Shown here: piece after piece, positions 16,461-23,529 of the stretch
Layout: every line of letters begins with the position of its first letter
How positions within the stretch are numbered: the first letter of the stretch is position 1
Assembly: GCA_020636645.1 (NCBI GenBank)
Contig: JACJXO010000003.1
Span: 372,001-436,000 of the forward strand
Source of the DNA: Chitinophagales bacterium
Lineage (GTDB): Bacteria; Bacteroidota; Bacteroidia; Chitinophagales; BACL12
DNA length: 64,000 bases
Direction: 5' to 3'
Notes under the pieces: generated by a model
What the model was told of the DNA's origin: nothing
The model's database searches: none
What the model saw: the letters and a program-made list of their open reading frames with translations, nothing else
Translations under genes and position numbers: made by a program

Positions 16461-17479
16461 GAATAGAGTTGCGCAGTGATACGTTCACACTTCCCTCAAA
16501 AGGAATGCGGGAGGCCATGGCAGTTGCCGATGTTGGTGATGATGTATTTGGAGAAGATCCGAGTGTGAACAGTCTGGAACAACTGGCAGCATCTATGCTG
16601 GGTACAGAAGCTGCCCTTTTTTGCCCCACTGCTACCATGTGCAACCAGATCGCAATGAAAGTGCATACCAGACCAATGGATGAGATCATCTGCGACCGGC
16701 TGGCACATGTCTATAATTATGAAGTGGGTGGTTTTGCATTTCTATCAGCCTGCAGTATCAGAACCATAGAAACAGAAAGAGGATTACTGGATCCGGATTC
16801 CATCATTGCAAACATTAATCCGGACGATGTACATAAACCGGTAACTCGCCTGGTTTGCCTGGAAAACACCTGCAACAAAGGTGGTGGTAGCATATACCCT
16901 GTTCAGCTGATGGAGCAGATCAGCCAAACCTGTTCTGCAAATGGCCTCTATCTTCATCTGGACGGCTCAAGGCTTTTCAATGCGTGGGTGGAAACCGGTA
17001 ATGAATTAAGCGATTACGGCAATTGGTTTGATACCATTACCATCTGCCTGTCAAAAGGCCTGGGGGCACCAGCCGGCGCTTTGTTATGCGGCACAGCCAG
17101 TACCATCAGGGAAGCAAGGAGAGTGCGAAAGGTACTGGGTGGTGGCATGCGTCAGGCAGGCATCCTGGCAGCGGCGGGGATCTATGCCCTGAGAAACAAT
17201 GTGGAGCGCCTGAAAGTGGATCATGAACACGCAAAACAAATCGGGGCTATTCTGGAAAACCAAAGCTGGGTAGATACCTGTCTTCCGGTAGAATCCAATA
17301 TTGTGATCTTTCAATTAGCAGCGCAGTATTCTGCCGATGATCTCATCAGTTACCTCCAGGCGCAGGATATTCATGCCTTTCATATAGGCAACAACCAGGT
17401 CAGACTGGTATTCCATATGGATGTGTCAGCTGACATGACCGGGCAAATTGTCCGGATGCTCCAGTCATATATGCAGTGA
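16457..17479 (+). CDS. ltaE: Low-specificity L-threonine aldolase
   Basis: 340 residues, a fold-type I PLP enzyme. It starts with the family's RSDTFTLPSKGMREAMA and DDVFGEDPSVN. The PLP lysine is in ICLSKGLGAPAG, and GGGMRQAGILAAAG is the conserved Arg-containing loop. The reaction is L-threonine (or allo-threonine) to glycine and acetaldehyde. It is the third gene of the rlmH unit. An unusual pair of competing hairpins follows its stop (17481-17535). Confidence 0.95.
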   Translation: MRIELRSDTFTLPSKGMREAMAVADVGDDVFGEDPSVNSLEQLAASMLGTEAALFCPTATMCNQIAMKVHTRPMDEIICDRLAHVYNYEVGGFAFLSACSIRTIETERGLLDPDSIIANINPDDVHKPVTRLVCLENTCNKGGGSIYPVQLMEQISQTCSANGLYLHLDGSRLFNAWVETGNELSDYGNWFDTITICLSKGLGAPAGALLCGTASTIREARRVRKVLGGGMRQAGILAAAGIYALRNNVERLKVDHEHAKQIGAILENQSWVDTCLPVESNIVIFQLAAQYSADDLISYLQAQDIHAFHIGNNQVRLVFHMDVSADMTGQIVRMLQSYMQ

Positions 17480-17480
17480 A

Positions 17481-17535
17481 TGCTGCCAGGAGCAGAAAAA
17501 ATGGTGACATTAATCACTTCTGGCAGCAAGTGATT
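17481..17535 (+). other. Two mutually exclusive hairpins (attenuator-like)
   Basis: TGCTGCCAG (17481-17489) is perfectly complementary to CTGGCAGCA (17520-17528). AATCACTT (17512-17519) is perfectly complementary to AAGTGATT (17528-17535), and its loop is the 3' arm of the first hairpin. Both cannot form at once. No T-run follows. The element lies between the ltaE stop and the promoter of the YceI gene. Confidence 0.45.
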
Positions 17536-17562
17536 GTCAGTATCAGGCATATACCCTCCGGA

Positions 17563-17570
17563 TACCTTTG
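17563..17570 (+). promoter_or_regulatory. -7 promoter element for the YceI gene
   Basis: TACCTTTG, full consensus match, 21 bases before the ATG at 17592. Confidence 0.55.
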
Positions 17571-17591
17571 TTCCAGCAAAGTAAAAAGATC

Positions 17592-18164
17592 ATGAACAAG
17601 TTGATAAGTTTCTTCCTGTGCCTGATGATCAGCGGCGGGGTTGTTTTAAGTCAAACTAATTACACACTGTCTTCCGGTTCTTCCAAAATGAAGATCACAG
17701 GAGGATCAAATGTCCATGAATGGGATGAAACCGTAAACAAACTCAGCGGAGATGCCCGCATCACCATTGGCTCAGATGTATTTGATATCATATCTCTGAA
17801 TTTTAAAGCCGACGTCAAATCCATTGAAAGTTCCAAAGGTTCTATCATGGATGACAAGACATATGAAGCACTGAAAGCCTCCAAATATCCCTATATCACC
17901 TTTGAGCTGGATAAGGTTCTGAAAGCCTCTCCTGTATCAAACGGTTACTGGCTGAACACCCAGGGCTATCTGACCATAGCAGGCAGCAGAAAACTGGTCA
18001 AGCTGGATGTGAAAGCTATCTATACAGATGCATCATCCATTGCCTTTGAAGGAACAAAGACTTTCAACATGAGTGAATTTGGCATTGACCCGCCAACCGC
18101 CATGATGGGATCCATGAAGGTAAAAGACGAAGTGAAGATCCAATTTAAGGTCTATTATAAATAA
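17592..18164 (+). CDS. YceI-family exported protein
   Basis: 190 residues with a signal peptide (MNKLISFFLCLMISGGVVLS). The mature part is an extended YceI barrel: YTLSSGSSKMKITGGSNVHEWDE at the start, DVKSIESSKGSIMDDKTYEALKA in the middle, and the closing pattern FNMSEFGIDPPTAMMGSMKVKDEV. YceI proteins bind polyprenyl-type lipids such as isoprenoid quinones in a lipocalin-like cavity in the periplasm. The ATG at 17592 is chosen because the signal peptide begins there. The outer-membrane barrel gene follows after 30 bases, and a second YceI-like gene lies beyond it. Confidence 0.9.
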   Translation: MNKLISFFLCLMISGGVVLSQTNYTLSSGSSKMKITGGSNVHEWDETVNKLSGDARITIGSDVFDIISLNFKADVKSIESSKGSIMDDKTYEALKASKYPYITFELDKVLKASPVSNGYWLNTQGYLTIAGSRKLVKLDVKAIYTDASSIAFEGTKTFNMSEFGIDPPTAMMGSMKVKDEVKIQFKVYYK

Positions 18165-18194
18165 CCAAACCATTACTCACTAAAATTTCATGCT

Positions 18195-19610
18195 ATGAGA
18201 AACCTAAGCAATATTCTAAAAAGCTCGCTGGTAGTGACCATGTTGCTCTCTACTGGTTTGTTGTTTGCCCAACAACCCGGCATCAGCCACTTCCGTGGCT
18301 ACGATAAGAATGCCGTAAACATGTTTGAAACCTCTCCACAGGATGTTGTTCCTTTTACAGGCATCAAAGTGCGTGTAGGTGGTGGTTTCACCCAGGTATT
18401 TCAGGCACTCAGCCACGAAAACGTGATCGACACTGTAGCTGCTTCGCTTATTGATGGAAACGGCGATGGTGTAGATGATCGTAAGTTGTACAATCTGTCT
18501 CCCGGTTTTGATCTGGCAGAAGCCAATTTAAATCTGGACGTGCAGCTTGCTGATGGTATCCGCCTGTCACTGGAAACATACCTGTCAACCAGGCACCACT
18601 CTGAAACATGGGTAAAAGGTGGTTACATTCAGGTTGACAAACTTCCTTTTGGCGATGACAACAGCTTTTTCAATGAGAATATGTTTGTTCGTGTAGGCCA
18701 TATGGAGATCAATTATGGTGATGCTCACTTCCGTCGCAGCGATGCCGGTAACACCCTCCAGAATCCGTTCATGGAAGGTTATATCCTGGATGCATTCACA
18801 ACTGAGATCGGTGGTGAATTGTACTACAATGCCAACAACATCCTCGTGATGCTTGGTATGACCAGCGGCGAGATCAAAGGAAACGTATTGGCAGAATCTG
18901 CTCTGGACCCTGCCAGTAACCTGGATCCTCTTGCACTTGATACCAACAAGCGCTCTCCTTCCATCCTGGCTAAACTGGGCTATGACAACCAGATGAATGA
19001 TGACCTGCGCATCCGCCTGACCGGTAGCATGTACTATACTGCAAGTTCCAGCAGGAATACCCTGTATGGTGGCGACCGCAGTGGTTCAGACTATCACCTG
19101 GTGATGGAGAACACCGCAGCTACTGCTGATACCAAATTCACTTCCGGCCGCTACAACCCCGGCTTCACTGACAACGTCATGGCCATCATGATCAACCCGT
19201 TCGTGAAGTTCCAGGGTCTTGAAGTATTCATTACTTATGAAATGGCAACCGGCCGCAGCCTGACCGAACTTGCTCCTACTGAAGGTGCAGAAGATATCGA
19301 TGTGAACAGGGCCGCTTCTCAGATAGCAGCTGACCTGATCTACCGGTTTGGTGCAAATGAAGATTTCTATGTTGGCGGACGTTACAACACCATGACAGCA
19401 GACTATCGCGACTTCAATGTCAATGCAGAACCTATCCTGTCTCAGGGTACCATCAATCGCATTGCCGGTGTATTCGGATGGTTTGTTACTGATAATGTTC
19501 TTGCCAAGGCAGAATTCGTTACTCAATCCTATGAAGGTTTCCCTGAAACTTCCATCTTCAACGGTGGCAAATTCAGCGGAATTGTACTCAGTGGATCTGT
19601 AGGTTTCTGA
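18195..19610 (+). CDS. Outer-membrane beta-barrel protein (porin-like), unknown substrate
   Basis: 471 residues with a signal peptide (SSLVVTMLLSTGLLFAQ). The sequence alternates polar and hydrophobic residues throughout and ends in Phe (GIVLSGSVGF), the usual last strand of an outer-membrane barrel. Segments such as MFVRVGHMEINYGDAHFRRS and LYYNANNILVMLGM resemble phosphate-selective-porin or alginate-export type barrels, but I cannot place the family. Its codon choice looks biased toward frequent codons, as expected for an abundant protein. It stands between two YceI-type genes, and a strong terminator follows. A role in moving a hydrophobic ligand is conjecture. Confidence 0.7.
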   Translation: MRNLSNILKSSLVVTMLLSTGLLFAQQPGISHFRGYDKNAVNMFETSPQDVVPFTGIKVRVGGGFTQVFQALSHENVIDTVAASLIDGNGDGVDDRKLYNLSPGFDLAEANLNLDVQLADGIRLSLETYLSTRHHSETWVKGGYIQVDKLPFGDDNSFFNENMFVRVGHMEINYGDAHFRRSDAGNTLQNPFMEGYILDAFTTEIGGELYYNANNILVMLGMTSGEIKGNVLAESALDPASNLDPLALDTNKRSPSILAKLGYDNQMNDDLRIRLTGSMYYTASSSRNTLYGGDRSGSDYHLVMENTAATADTKFTSGRYNPGFTDNVMAIMINPFVKFQGLEVFITYEMATGRSLTELAPTEGAEDIDVNRAASQIAADLIYRFGANEDFYVGGRYNTMTADYRDFNVNAEPILSQGTINRIAGVFGWFVTDNVLAKAEFVTQSYEGFPETSIFNGGKFSGIVLSGSVGF

Positions 19611-19627
19611 CGTTTGGAATGATAGTG

Positions 19628-19656
19628 AACTCCCGGGAACATTCCCGGGAGTTTTT
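19628..19656 (+). terminator. Strong intrinsic terminator after the barrel gene
   Basis: A perfect 12-base stem, AACTCCCGGGAA and TTCCCGGGAGTT, separated by two bases and followed by T residues. It closes the YceI-barrel unit. Being symmetrical, it has little T-run in the other direction. Confidence 0.85.
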
Positions 19657-19679
19657 ATTTATAGATACATTAGTTCCTC

Positions 19680-20279
19680 ATGCGACTCGCAATCACCTGC
19701 CTATTCATTCAGCTGACCATCCTGGTTCATGCTCAGGTGAGCAAAGCATCATATACCATCACATTAAAGCAAACTGAACGCCTGGAACTACAAGGCACCA
19801 GCAATGCCGTTGATTTTACCTGCGGATACCCGGCCAGGCGTAATACTGCTCCGTTGTCTTTTGTCTGGAGTGAAGGCTGGTTTCATCCTGCTCCTGTAAT
19901 ATCTCTGAAAGTCAGACAGCTGGATTGCGGTGGTGCAGGCATCAATAATGATATGCGCAAGACCCTGCAGGAAGAGAGCTATCCCGAGATACTGCTCCAG
20001 CCTACCTATTGCGGTCAACTTCCGGTGCACTTGTCCAGATCTTCCAGTGAACTGCTCCTGGTAGCCTATATCACACTGGCCGGCACCAGAAAAAAAGAGC
20101 AGATCTATGCCCATATCCAGCACACAGGTCAGGGAAATTATAGGATCAGTGGTAGTCATCGTCTGTACTTCAGTCACTATGGCCTGAAACCACCATCAGC
20201 CATGTTCGGACTGATCCAGGTGAATGATGCCATAGACCTGTACTTTGACTTCCTGCTCCAGGTTACAGAAACACCCTGA
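19680..20279 (+). CDS. Divergent YceI-like exported protein
   Basis: 199 residues with signal peptide MRLAITCLFIQLTILVHA. It keeps the YceI frame: a start SYTITLKQTERLELQGTSNAVDFTC, a centre NNDMRKTLQEESYPEILLQP and the end YGLKPPSAMFGLIQVNDAI, which lines up with the closing motif of the YceI gene at 17592. It has four Cys in the mature part, unlike its neighbour, suggesting disulfides. It probably arose as a distant paralogue and may bind a different lipid. It follows the terminator of the barrel gene by 23 bases, so it is transcribed separately or by read-through. Confidence 0.75.
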   Translation: MRLAITCLFIQLTILVHAQVSKASYTITLKQTERLELQGTSNAVDFTCGYPARRNTAPLSFVWSEGWFHPAPVISLKVRQLDCGGAGINNDMRKTLQEESYPEILLQPTYCGQLPVHLSRSSSELLLVAYITLAGTRKKEQIYAHIQHTGQGNYRISGSHRLYFSHYGLKPPSAMFGLIQVNDAIDLYFDFLLQVTETP

Positions 20280-20309
20280 TCTGCCATCAGGAATTATTGC
20301 GGCAATCGC

Positions 20310-20317
20310 TACATTTG
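20310..20317 (+). promoter_or_regulatory. -7 promoter element for the lipoprotein gene at 20336
   Basis: TACATTTG, full consensus match, 18 bases before the ATG. Confidence 0.55.
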
Positions 20318-20335
20318 TATGTTAAATTAATCTTA

Positions 20336-20737
20336 ATGAGGGGGAGATTTCTGTATTTACCTGCCATCATACTGGCCGCCTGCCTGTTGAACAGTTGTGC
20401 TCTGGGGCCCGGTGAAGGAGGGAAAAGCACCATCACCGGAAAAGTGTTCATACAGGAATACAACAGCGGTGGCATTCTGGTGAACGAGTACTATGTGGCA
20501 GACGAAAGGGTTTATCTCATTTATGGCGATGATACCACCTACGATGATGAGTTCAGAACAAGTTATGACGGAAGCTATACTTTCCCGTATCTGAGAAAGG
20601 GCAGCTATCGTTTGTTCTCCTATTCAGAATGTCTCGGTTGCGATGGTTCCAATGAACCTGTTTTTGTAGATGTTACCATCAATAAAAACGGAGAAGAAAT
20701 TTCAGCTCCTGATATTGTGATAATCAACTATATCTGA
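20336..20737 (+). CDS. Small lipoprotein with a carboxypeptidase-regulatory-like (Ig-type) body
   Basis: 133 residues. A lipoprotein signal with lipobox LLNSC leads into ITGKVFIQEYNSGGILVNEYYVADERVYL and then SYDGSYTFPYLRKGSYRLFSYSEC, the pattern of the carboxypeptidase-regulatory-like or SdrD-B fold (a beta-sandwich with 'G.Y.F..L..G.Y'). There is no catalytic motif. A longer open frame starts at 20297, but the lipobox and promoter position favour 20336. It stands at the head of the VTC-DUF4956-DUF2490 cluster and may belong to the same surface system. Confidence 0.72.
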   Translation: MRGRFLYLPAIILAACLLNSCALGPGEGGKSTITGKVFIQEYNSGGILVNEYYVADERVYLIYGDDTTYDDEFRTSYDGSYTFPYLRKGSYRLFSYSECLGCDGSNEPVFVDVTINKNGEEISAPDIVIINYI

Positions 20738-20754
20738 ATCCGGCATCAGACATA

Positions 20755-21498
20755 TTGCAAAGCCTTGCACCCATCCGTCTGGAAGAGATGGAGGCGGTGG
20801 AGCTTCTCAACAGAAAGGATACCAAATTCATCTTTCCGGCTTCGCGTATCAACAGCGTTCTGAACAGGTTGAAAGACTCCTACAGGATACTGGAAGTGAA
20901 CGGAGACCGGACCACCGGATATCACAATATCTATTTTGATACAGCAGATCATTTCTGTTACCTCCAGCACCATAACGGAAGGTTGAACAGATACAAGATC
21001 CGGATACGCTCCTATGTCAATTCCGGATTAACTTTTCTGGAGATCAAATTTAAAAGCAACCGTTTCCGTACCATTAAGAACAGGATTCAGGTGCCAACCG
21101 GAACCACCGAACTTCGTGATGAAATGAAACAGTTCATCCGGGATCATTGCCCGATCGACCCCGATCTTCTTCAACCGGCTGTGGAGATCAGTTTTGACCG
21201 GGTTACTCTGGTAAGTAAAGACATGACCGAAAGAGCTACCATTGACCTGAACCTGAAAGCATCCAGTATGGGCAAAGAACTGAACCTGCAGCATCTGGCC
21301 ATAGCAGAACTAAAGCAGGATGGCATTATTTCCGGTTCGCTGTTCAAGTGGGTTTTACGCAGAAATCACGGCACTGAAAAACGGATCAGCAAGTACTGCA
21401 TTTGTCTATCAGCCACACATCCTGAATTAAGACAGAACACCTTCAGGATCAAACATCATTATATCAGAAAATTAGAAAAATCAGACACCTATGAATGA
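20755..21498 (+). CDS. VTC-domain protein, polyphosphate polymerase-like
   Basis: 247 residues of the VTC/CYTH-type tunnel fold. Basic and acidic tunnel residues are present: LLNRKDTKFIFP near the start, YFDTADHFCYLQHHNGRLNRYKIRIRSY (strand with the RxKxRxR row), FLEIKFK and AELKQDG. Eukaryotic Vtc4 polymerises ATP gamma-phosphate into polyphosphate; bacterial homologues are annotated as polyphosphate polymerases but are mostly untested. No ATG lies near the family start, so I take the TTG at 20755. The next gene (DUF4956, membrane) overlaps by eight bases. From memory, this pairing recurs in bacteria and suggests a membrane-bound complex. Confidence 0.82.
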   Translation: MQSLAPIRLEEMEAVELLNRKDTKFIFPASRINSVLNRLKDSYRILEVNGDRTTGYHNIYFDTADHFCYLQHHNGRLNRYKIRIRSYVNSGLTFLEIKFKSNRFRTIKNRIQVPTGTTELRDEMKQFIRDHCPIDPDLLQPAVEISFDRVTLVSKDMTERATIDLNLKASSMGKELNLQHLAIAELKQDGIISGSLFKWVLRRNHGTEKRISKYCICLSATHPELRQNTFRIKHHYIRKLEKSDTYE

Positions 21499-22108
21499 AG
21501 AAAAAGACTTCCGGATCATGGAGATCAAGTTCTTTGATCCAGATTTCTATGATTTTATTCTCCGTTACGGATTCAATCTGATCATAGCATTCCTGTTACT
21601 CAAATTCATATACCGTGCTGATAAGAAGAACAAGAATTATGCATTCACTTTTTATGTCTTCAATACACTGATCTTTTTCCTTTGCTATCTGATGAATAAT
21701 ATCAAACTGGACCTTGGTTTCGCATTTGGTTTGTTTGCCGTATTCTCCATCCTTCGATACCGAACCATTAGTATTCCGCTAAAGGAAATGACCTATCTGT
21801 TTCTGGTGATCGGTATTGCGGTCATTAATGCACTGACCACCAAAAAAGTAAGCTTTGTAGAACTGATGTTCACTAATGTCACCATTCTGGCCATCACCTA
21901 TCTTCTGGAAAGACTGTGGTATAAAGAGGGGCTGTCAGAACGTGTGCTGGAATATGAAAAGATAGAAAACATAAAGCCGCAGAACCGTGAACTCCTGGTA
22001 CAGGATCTGAGAGACCGGACAGGCCTTGATATCAGAGAAGTGGAGATCGTCCAGACAGATTTTGTACGTGATCTGGCTCGTGTCAGGATCTTTTTTAAGG
22101 ATAAATGA
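21491..22108 (+). CDS. DUF4956 integral membrane protein
   Basis: 205 residues with four hydrophobic helices (about 24-42, 52-68, 75-88, 100-140) and a soluble C-terminal domain (about 150-205). The signature GLFAVFSILRYRTISIPLKEMTYLFLVIGI is typical of DUF4956. The family commonly accompanies VTC-domain genes, as here, where it overlaps the VTC gene by eight bases and the DUF2490 gene by four. It may anchor the polymerase or carry its product across the membrane; this has not been shown. Confidence 0.85.
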   Translation: MNEEKDFRIMEIKFFDPDFYDFILRYGFNLIIAFLLLKFIYRADKKNKNYAFTFYVFNTLIFFLCYLMNNIKLDLGFAFGLFAVFSILRYRTISIPLKEMTYLFLVIGIAVINALTTKKVSFVELMFTNVTILAITYLLERLWYKEGLSERVLEYEKIENIKPQNRELLVQDLRDRTGLDIREVEIVQTDFVRDLARVRIFFKDK

Positions 22109-22740
22109 TACGATCCGCCCTGTTGTTTCTGGTTTTCTGTACCGGTGCTTCTCAGCTACTGGCACAGCAGCAGCAAGTGCATGGCTGGATCCAGGCAGGT
22201 GCTGAATTCGATCTGACCAAAGACCTGGAACTGCAGGTCAGCCTGATGGCCAGACCTGAGATATACCCTGACTACACCCTGACACAATACAATACAGAGA
22301 TCGGGCTTGCATATGCCTGGAACAAACACTGGAAAGCAGGACTGGAAGGCCGCTTCGGGCTTGATGAGGGTTTTCCGGAAAGCAGACTGGCGGCTTCAGT
22401 AAGATACCGGGATGGCATGGGCCCCTGGGAGCTGCAATGGCGCATGAAGGCTCAGATTCAATGGACCCAGTTTGAACTGCCGGAAAAAGAACTGCGCAAC
22501 CGCTTCTTGCTAGGGTATGAGATCAACAAACACCTGATGCCCTACCTTGCAGCTGAATATTTTCTGACAGCAGACCATGCAGAAACATCTTTCAGAGAAT
22601 ACCGTTATATGGCAGGTGCTGAATATGAACTCAATAAAAAGCAGGATCTGGAACTCACGTATATTTACAGCAATGCCTGGAATACAGGAAACCAAAACAT
22701 CAGGCATATTGCTTCACTCAGCTGGAAGTACAACTGGTAA
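22105..22740 (+). CDS. DUF2490 family outer-membrane barrel protein
   Basis: 211 residues with signal peptide SALLFLVFCTGASQLLAQ. It then shows barrel strands: VHGWIQAGAEFDLTKDLELQ, TEIGLAYAWNKHWKAGLEG, RNRFLLGYEINKHLMPYLAA, ending QNIRHIASLSWKYNW with an aromatic last residue. This is the DUF2490 pattern. It overlaps DUF4956 by four bases, so the VTC, DUF4956 and DUF2490 products are made together, spanning cytoplasm, inner membrane and outer membrane. Confidence 0.82.
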   Translation: MIRSALLFLVFCTGASQLLAQQQQVHGWIQAGAEFDLTKDLELQVSLMARPEIYPDYTLTQYNTEIGLAYAWNKHWKAGLEGRFGLDEGFPESRLAASVRYRDGMGPWELQWRMKAQIQWTQFELPEKELRNRFLLGYEINKHLMPYLAAEYFLTADHAETSFREYRYMAGAEYELNKKQDLELTYIYSNAWNTGNQNIRHIASLSWKYNW

Positions 22741-23026
22741 TATACTGGCCTGTTGTCTGCTTTTTTTTCTGACAATTCCCGGATATTCCCAGCAGAGCAC
22801 TCCCGGTATCGTGTTGGCTGACACTTTCTTTTTAACAGACATGACTACACCTTCCCCACCCCTGATGATCTTTCTGACAGACAGGGTGTATGAACAAAAA
22901 GAAATATCCGGAACCCCTCACACAGGCAACCTCTATCTGCCGGCAGTTCCCTACGGCAATTTTTGCCGTTTTGAAGACTGGCTGAGTGGCAGCAGGAAAT
23001 GGAGGATAGACCTGGGTACAGACTGA
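22709..23026 (+). CDS. Small secreted protein overlapping the DUF2490 gene, unknown
   Basis: About 106 residues if started at the TTG at 22709; the frame is open further upstream to 22577 inside the DUF2490 gene. The sequence has a clear export segment (ILACCLLFFLTIPGYSQQ) and then a short body of some 80 residues with no motif I know (VLADTFFLTDMTTPSPPLMI, LYLPAVPYGNFCRFEDWLSG). No ATG precedes the signal peptide closely, so initiation is uncertain and may be coupled to DUF2490 translation. The hydrophobic signal directly at the end of the preceding gene argues that it is real. Confidence 0.5.
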   Translation: MLHSAGSTTGNILACCLLFFLTIPGYSQQSTPGIVLADTFFLTDMTTPSPPLMIFLTDRVYEQKEISGTPHTGNLYLPAVPYGNFCRFEDWLSGSRKWRIDLGTD

Positions 23027-23033
23027 TCAGCCC

Positions 23034-23489
23034 TTAATCACAGTTAAGCAGCAAGTCAGGGGTGCGAATGATATTACTGTAGTTTCCTGCCCTGTCACGG
23101 ATCTGAATATTGTAGTGAAAGGTATCAACCGCTACCGGATTGATACATTGAGAGATACCTCTGGTCACATGAATATAACCTGATATCGCCTTATGGTTTC
23201 CCTGCAGTTCAACAAACGGAATCTTAAACGGTACGAAATAACCCGGAACCCTGCTGTCTTCGAAAAACATGTTCAGGCTGTCAATCTCTGCCCCACCAAT
23301 GTCTCCGTCACCGTCTTCAAAGTAGATGGTCAGCTTCAGGCTGTCAGGATCATATTCTACAAAGGAGGTCTTGTTGATCTCTGAAAATTCCAGGTAAGGC
23401 ACCTCAGAATATTCCGGTGGTTTGATGCAGGATGCCAGAAACAACAAGCCTACTCCTGCAGCGATATACCATTTGGCAGACATACGCAT
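23034..23489 (-). CDS. Lipoprotein, unknown function
   Basis: 151 residues starting MRMSAKWYIAAGVGLLFLASC, with lipobox FLASC. The mature part begins KPPEYSEVPYLEFSEINKTS and has SLKLTIYFEDGDGDIGGAE, a beta-rich sequence seen in many Bacteroidota lipoproteins of unknown role. The gene converges on the small secreted gene and diverges from the LuxE-like gene. A TATTTTTA element lies nine bases upstream of the start. I choose 23489; an ATG two codons later is also possible. Confidence 0.7.
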   Translation of the reverse strand: MRMSAKWYIAAGVGLLFLASCIKPPEYSEVPYLEFSEINKTSFVEYDPDSLKLTIYFEDGDGDIGGAEIDSLNMFFEDSRVPGYFVPFKIPFVELQGNHKAISGYIHVTRGISQCINPVAVDTFHYNIQIRDRAGNYSNIIRTPDLLLNCD

Positions 23490-23498
23490 TATCAACTC

Positions 23499-23506
23499 TA
23501 AAAATA
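23499..23506 (-). promoter_or_regulatory. -7 promoter element for the lipoprotein at 23489
   Basis: The minus strand reads TATTTTTA, one change from consensus, nine bases before the ATG. Confidence 0.4.
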
Positions 23507-23517
23507 CCACATTAGTA

Positions 23518-23525
23518 TAACTTTA
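23518..23525 (+). promoter_or_regulatory. -7 promoter element for the LuxE-like gene, leaderless spacing
   Basis: TAACTTTA, then TGCG, then the GTG start at 23530. An out-of-frame ATG overlapping the spacer runs into a stop at once. Confidence 0.5.
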
Positions 23526-23529
23526 TGCG

